64,000 nt of DNA from DATKCF01 sp035513345 (GTDB lineage Bacteria > Gemmatimonadota > Gemmatimonadetes > Longimicrobiales > RSA9): assembly GCA_035513345.1 (NCBI GenBank), contig DATKCF010000160.1, positions 10,137 to 74,136 of the forward strand, written 5' to 3'. The notes under the pieces are model-generated. The model searched no databases. It was not told the origin of the DNA and saw nothing but the letters and a program-made list of their open reading frames with translations. Each line of letters starts with the position of its first letter. Position 1 is the stretch's first letter. Both the position numbers and the translations under genes were made by a program. Below, piece by piece: positions 60,622 through 64,000 of this stretch.

Positions 60622-62004
60622 TCAGCCGGTGATCAGGCTCCAGGCCAGGTGGATCAGGATCGCCAGGATCGCGATCGGGCAGACGAACCGGATCAGGAAG
60701 ATCCACGTCTTCTCGAGCTTGAACGTGCCGTCCGATACGCGGACCTCGTCGCCCGCAGCCTTCACGCCCCAGACCCACGCGGTGAACACGCTGATCAGCA
60801 GCGCGCCGATTACCAGCGCATACTGGCCGAACACCACGAACAGGAACGACAGGAAGTCCATGCCGATGCCGGGCAGCGAAGTCAGCCACGACACCGCCCC
60901 GTTCGCCAGCGCACTCGGAATGCCGAGCACGAAGGCAACGACGCCGAGCCCGATGGCCGCGTTCTTCCGCGGCATTCTCTTCTCGTCTACGAAGTACGCA
61001 GTCCCGACCTCGAGCAGCGAGATGCTCGACGTGAGCGCGGCCACGAACAGCAGAAGGAAGAACATCGTGCCGAAGATGATGCCACCGATCGGCGCTGGCG
61101 GAATCGTGCTCAGAAGCGACGTCAGCACGACGAACACCATGCCGGGCCCGCCAGTGCCGCCGTCCAGGCCGGCGTGAAACAGCGTCGGGAAGATGAGCAG
61201 CCCGGCCAGCACGGCGATCATCGTATCCAGTCCCGTGACCCAGAGCGCCGATGTGACCAGGTCATCCTTCTTCGATATGTACGAGCCGTACGTGATCATC
61301 GCGCCCATGCCGAGGCTCAAGCTGAAGAATGCTTGACCGGCCGCGGCGAGTATCACGCCAGCGGTGAGCTGCGAGAAGTCCGGCCTCAGATAGAAGTCGA
61401 GGCCCGCACCGGCGCCCGAAAGCGTGACCGCGCGGACGACGAGGAGCAGCAGCATGATCATCAGACCCGGCATGAGCACCTTCGTCCAGCGCTCGATGCC
61501 ATCCCGTACGCCGCCGACCACGACGTAGACCGTGATCGCCATGAACAGCAGGTGGAACCCGATCGCGTTGAGCGGGTTCGCCGCGACGCCGGCGAAAATG
61601 GTCGCCGTGTCGGCACCCGGCGGGAACGCACCCGTCGCGCTTTTCCAGACGTACGCTATCGTCCAGCCGGCAATCACCGAGTAGAAGCTCAGAATCACGA
61701 CACCAGCCAGAACACCGAGGGCGCCCACCACCAGCCAGAACGAGTCCGGCGCCAACGCACGGAACGCGCCGACCGGGTTGCGCTGCGTGTGCCGGCCGAT
61801 CGTCAGCTCGGCAAGCATCACCGGCGCCCCGATCAAGCCCACGCAGATCAGGTAGATCAGCAGGAATGCGCCACCGCCATTGGCCGCTGCCGTCGTCGGG
61901 AAGCCCCAGATGTTGCCGAGGCCAACCGCGCTTCCGGCAGCCGCCAGAATGAACGCGGCTTTCGAGCCCCACGTGTCGCGGGGCGCGTTCGTATTGATCG
62001 CCAC
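60622..62004 (-). CDS. Second NSS-family sodium symporter
   Basis: 460 aa from GTG 62004 (GGGAGAG upstream; frame open earlier). TM1 signature SAVGLGNIWGFPTTAAANGG and about 11-12 helices, ending VCPIAILAILIHLAW. Paralogous to 54587, with the TM1 Trp-Gly-Phe variant. A charged C-terminal tail is short. Substrate unknown; monocistronic with its own terminator. Confidence 0.92.
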   Translation of the reverse strand: MAINTNAPRDTWGSKAAFILAAAGSAVGLGNIWGFPTTAAANGGGAFLLIYLICVGLIGAPVMLAELTIGRHTQRNPVGAFRALAPDSFWLVVGALGVLAGVVILSFYSVIAGWTIAYVWKSATGAFPPGADTATIFAGVAANPLNAIGFHLLFMAITVYVVVGGVRDGIERWTKVLMPGLMIMLLLLVVRAVTLSGAGAGLDFYLRPDFSQLTAGVILAAAGQAFFSLSLGMGAMITYGSYISKKDDLVTSALWVTGLDTMIAVLAGLLIFPTLFHAGLDGGTGGPGMVFVVLTSLLSTIPPAPIGGIIFGTMFFLLLFVAALTSSISLLEVGTAYFVDEKRMPRKNAAIGLGVVAFVLGIPSALANGAVSWLTSLPGIGMDFLSFLFVVFGQYALVIGALLISVFTAWVWGVKAAGDEVRVSDGTFKLEKTWIFLIRFVCPIAILAILIHLAWSLITG

Positions 62005-62167
62005 GGCGCTCTCCCTCTTCCGGTTCGTGAGTCCATGCGTGAGGCCGTCCGGGAACGCCTCCCGACCGGCCCCTGGACCATCCCGGTCCCCACGGCGCCC
62101 ACCACCCGGCACCGTGACGGGCCGAAGTGTAGGAGGGGACCCGCCTCCTCACAACCCTGTCGCAAAC

Positions 62168-62274
62168 GAAACGGCGCCGCCATCGCGCGGAGCCGTTTCG
62201 AATGGGACCTACCGGGATATGATGAAACGGCCCCGCGATATGGCGGAGCCGCTTCAATGGAGCGTACCGGGATC
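62168..62274. repeat. Tandem degenerate copies of tRNA 3' end plus terminator
   Basis: 62168-62218 and 62224-62274 align over about 51 nt: each has a hairpin (GAAACGGC with GCCGTTTC, or a one-mismatch version) followed by ATGG...TACCGGGAT, the last part being the complement of a tRNA T-arm/acceptor end. The second copy continues into the tRNA-Ala fragment; the first does not. Confidence 0.55.
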
Positions 62275-62301
62275 GAACCGGTGACCTCCTGGTTGCAAAC
62301 C
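62258..62301 (-). tRNA. tRNA-Ala(TGC), 3' half only (split by an element)
   Basis: Read on the minus strand: anticodon loop with TGC (62297-62295), anticodon 3' stem CCAGG, variable loop AGGTC, T-arm ACCGG-TTCGATC-CCGGT, acceptor strand ACGCTCC and discriminator A at 62258. Acceptor base T70 is the partner of the alanine G3:U70 identity pair. No D-arm or 5' acceptor exists upstream; the anticodon stem mispairs from position 29 onward, so identity ends at about 62301. CCA is not encoded. Confidence 0.75.
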
Positions 62302-62330
62302 TGATTTCTTGCCCCTCCACAACCCCCCGT

Positions 62331-62433
62331 TGAACCCCACATAAAAGCATTGCGCCAGAATGGGTTACGCGTATATTCCATACATGAACCCCACACGAGC
62401 TATTGCCGCGAAATGGTGACTCAGTGGTGACTC
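62331..62433 (+). promoter_or_regulatory. Promoter and arm-type repeats of the second integrase
   Basis: TGAACCCCACA twice (62331-62341, 62385-62395) and TGGTGACTC twice with an 11-bp period (62414-62422, 62425-62433), like integrase arm sites. TTGCGC (62350-62355), 16 bp, TATATT (62372-62377) is a sigma70-type promoter for the integrase gene. Confidence 0.5.
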
Positions 62434-62480
62434 GGCAGGGGCGAGGCTGGACGCATGGGAAACAACCAGAGGGCCACGAC

Positions 62481-63680
62481 ATGACGAAAACGAAACCGCG
62501 CATCGCGAAGCTCACGAAGGCCGCATGTGATCGCGCGAAGTACCGGGCGGACGAAGGCGCGCGCTGCGTCGTTTGGGATAGCGACCTGAAGGGGTACGGG
62601 CTGCGTGTTTTCTCGGGTGGCGCGAAGTCGTTCGTGATCTCCTACCGCCAGCCGGGCACGGGCCGCAAGCGGCTGCTCACGGTCGGACGGTTCGGCGAGC
62701 TGACGCCGGTCCGCGCGCGGACCGAAGCAAGCCGGATGCTGCTCATGGTCCGCGACGGCACAGACCCCGCGACTGCGCGCGCGCGCGCAACAGTACCGAC
62801 GTTCAATGACCTCGCCGACCGTTACCTGCGTGACCACGCACGTCCGCACACGAAGCGGCCTGACCAGGCAGTGCAGGTCCTGCGCAAGCATCTGCGCCCG
62901 GCGTTCGGCAAGATGGCCATCGACGCGATCACGGCCGACGACGTGCGGGCCATGCACGCGCGCATCGGGCGGCGCTCGAAGTACAGCGCAAACCGGGCGG
63001 TCGAGCTGCTGCGGGCGATCCTCAACAAGGGCCGTCGCTGGAACCTGCTGCCGGCGAAACACCCGAACCCCGCGGCCGACGTTGACCGGTTCCGTGAGAA
63101 GTCGAGGACGCGCTGGTTGACCGAGAGAGAGATTGGCAGGCTGCTGCGCGCGCTCGATCGCGAGGACACCGAAACGCAGGCGGTCGTTCGACTGCTGCTT
63201 CTGACCGGCGCTCGACGTGGCGAGATCCTAGGCGCGCGTTGGGATGCCATCGACCTGGACGCACGCCGGCTGCGGCTAGTCGAAACGAAGTCGGGCGAGG
63301 AGCGCATCGTCCCGTTGTCGCCTGAGGCGGTCGCGATCGTTCGCGGCCTGCCCCGCCGGCTTCACTCTCCGTGGCTGTTCCCGTCGCCGAAGGTGGACGG
63401 CGCGCACATCAAGGACATCAAGCCACAGTGGGCGCGCGTGCGGCGCCGGGCACGGCTGCATGACGTTCGGCTGCATGACCTCCGGCGCACGACGGGATCG
63501 GCGCTCATCAATGCCGGCCACTCCCTCGAAGTCGTCGGCAAGGCGCTCGGACACCGTTCGCTGCGTTCGACACAGATATACGCGCGCGTAGCGAACGAAC
63601 AGGCGACGGCGGCGCTCGACACACTCGGGTCCGCGATCGGCGCGGTGGACGCGAAGCGCAAGCGGGCGAGGCGGTCATGA
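62481..63680 (+). CDS. int: Tyrosine integrase with DUF4102-type arm domain (second element)
   Basis: 399 aa from ATG 62481. N-terminal arm-binding domain (KLTKAACDRAKYRADEGARC ... GYGLRVFSGGAKSFVISYR), then core-binding helices (TFNDLADRYLRDHARP), catalytic Arg in TGARRGEILG (about 242), HDLRRTTGS (about 331), LGHRS (about 356) and nucleophile in TQIYARV (about 366). Lies next to the split tRNA-Ala, the typical target for this integrase type. Overlaps the following gene in ATGA. Confidence 0.93.
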   Translation: MTKTKPRIAKLTKAACDRAKYRADEGARCVVWDSDLKGYGLRVFSGGAKSFVISYRQPGTGRKRLLTVGRFGELTPVRARTEASRMLLMVRDGTDPATARARATVPTFNDLADRYLRDHARPHTKRPDQAVQVLRKHLRPAFGKMAIDAITADDVRAMHARIGRRSKYSANRAVELLRAILNKGRRWNLLPAKHPNPAADVDRFREKSRTRWLTEREIGRLLRALDREDTETQAVVRLLLLTGARRGEILGARWDAIDLDARRLRLVETKSGEERIVPLSPEAVAIVRGLPRRLHSPWLFPSPKVDGAHIKDIKPQWARVRRRARLHDVRLHDLRRTTGSALINAGHSLEVVGKALGHRSLRSTQIYARVANEQATAALDTLGSAIGAVDAKRKRARRS

Positions 63681-64000
63681 GCGGCACAGGCGAAGCCGAA
63701 GTGCGCTCGAAGCTGGCGGACTGGACGAAGGGCCTGTCCACGGACGATGAATCCGAACGTACGTGGGCGGATCTGTTCCTGAAATGGTCCGAGGACTGTG
63801 TGAGTGCGGGGGAGCGCGGCGACACCTGGGACGCGATATACAGCGCGCTCCACGCCGGCATCGCGCTCGGTCGCCATGGCGCCCGGATTCACGTCCGAGG
63901 CGCAAGGCTATCGGGCACCGCGAAAACACTGGTGGAGCTGTACCCCGACGCAGACAGTGGCCAGCGCTCGCGCGCGGGGTGGGTGAAGGCTCTCGATGTA
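63677..64000 (+). CDS. Hypothetical protein of the second element, cut by window end
   Basis: 108 residues visible from ATG 63677 (ATGA overlap with the integrase stop); no stop before the window end. Reads MSGTGEAEVRSKLADWTKGL, then WADLFLKWSEDCVSAGERGD and a helix; no recognised family. Translation is likely coupled to the integrase. Confidence 0.6.
   Translation, partial: MSGTGEAEVRSKLADWTKGLSTDDESERTWADLFLKWSEDCVSAGERGDTWDAIYSALHAGIALGRHGARIHVRGARLSGTAKTLVELYPDADSGQRSRAGWVKALDV

Noticed and set aside
60103..62304. Long plus-strand open frame (733 codons) antisense to mlaE and the second NSS transporter
   Set aside because: Repetitive Arg/Asp/His-rich translation without a domain; the opposite strand has clear family signatures.
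62258..62340. Complete tRNA gene at the second integration site
   Set aside because: The 5' half (D-arm, 5' acceptor strand) is absent, and the anticodon stem no longer pairs past position 30.

Overview
The window is a high-GC bacterial chromosome segment. Gene style points to Gemmatimonadota or a close relative: TonB-linked envelope proteins, a TonB-type receptor with an N-terminal carboxypeptidase-regulatory-like domain, an AT-hook/lysine-rich histone-like protein, an Mla-type lipid transporter with only E/F/D parts, and several NSS symporters. This is a judgement from protein style; no rRNA or complete tRNA is present to confirm it.

Layout. (1) 1-11.9 kb: host housekeeping genes: a PALP cysteine synthase/cystathionine beta-synthase (cut by the window edge), a TonB-C lipoprotein, mutS, sucA (2-oxoglutarate dehydrogenase E1), lemA, a gamma-family Cys/Met PLP enzyme, a uracil-DNA-glycosylase-like protein, and a small SHOCT-type membrane protein. 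(2) 11867-28933: an integrated element of about 17 kb bounded by a 23-bp perfect direct repeat (attL 11867-11889, attR 28911-28933). It is inserted in the 3' end of the SHOCT-type gene and replaces its last codons. It encodes a tyrosine integrase, many tiny proteins, three separate operator/promoter switches, a two-gene cargo unit, VapBC, a 1288-aa tail tape-measure protein, a PC4-like ssDNA-binding protein, a HExxH protein, a P27-type terminase small subunit, a primase-helicase followed by iteron-like repeats, an excisionase-like HTH protein, and an XRE repressor divergent from a ribbon-helix-helix gene. No capsid, portal, large terminase, baseplate or lysis gene is seen. (3) 28.9-62.2 kb: host genes: TonB-type receptor/anti-sigma/ECF sigma, trpS, an RND efflux scar, an HNH nuclease, priA, an M24 peptidase, an HDAC-family deacetylase, an amidohydrolase, carB, a histone-like protein, an HD protein, two zinc alcohol dehydrogenases, a YyaL-type thioredoxin-fold protein, nth, glyS, mlaD/F/E and two NSS symporters. 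(4) 62258-64000: a split tRNA-Ala(TGC) 3' half next to a second integrase, the left edge of another element running off the window.

The most interesting object is the 17-kb element. Its gene content (integrase, repressor, Xis-like HTH, primase-helicase plus origin-like repeats, small terminase) resembles a phage-inducible satellite more than a complete prophage, but it also carries its own tape-measure protein. Its ends are intact: identical cores plus paired CGGACACA arm-type repeats with 11-bp period at both ends. This suggests a recently mobile element rather than a decayed phage. It also contains a striking regulatory device at 15379-15429, two near mirror-image sigma70-type promoters that occupy the same DNA in opposite directions, one of them driving an apparently leaderless HTH gene.

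Starts were chosen by Shine-Dalgarno spacing and family alignment from memory. No database search was run. Long open frames antisense to recognised genes were treated as GC-driven shadows.
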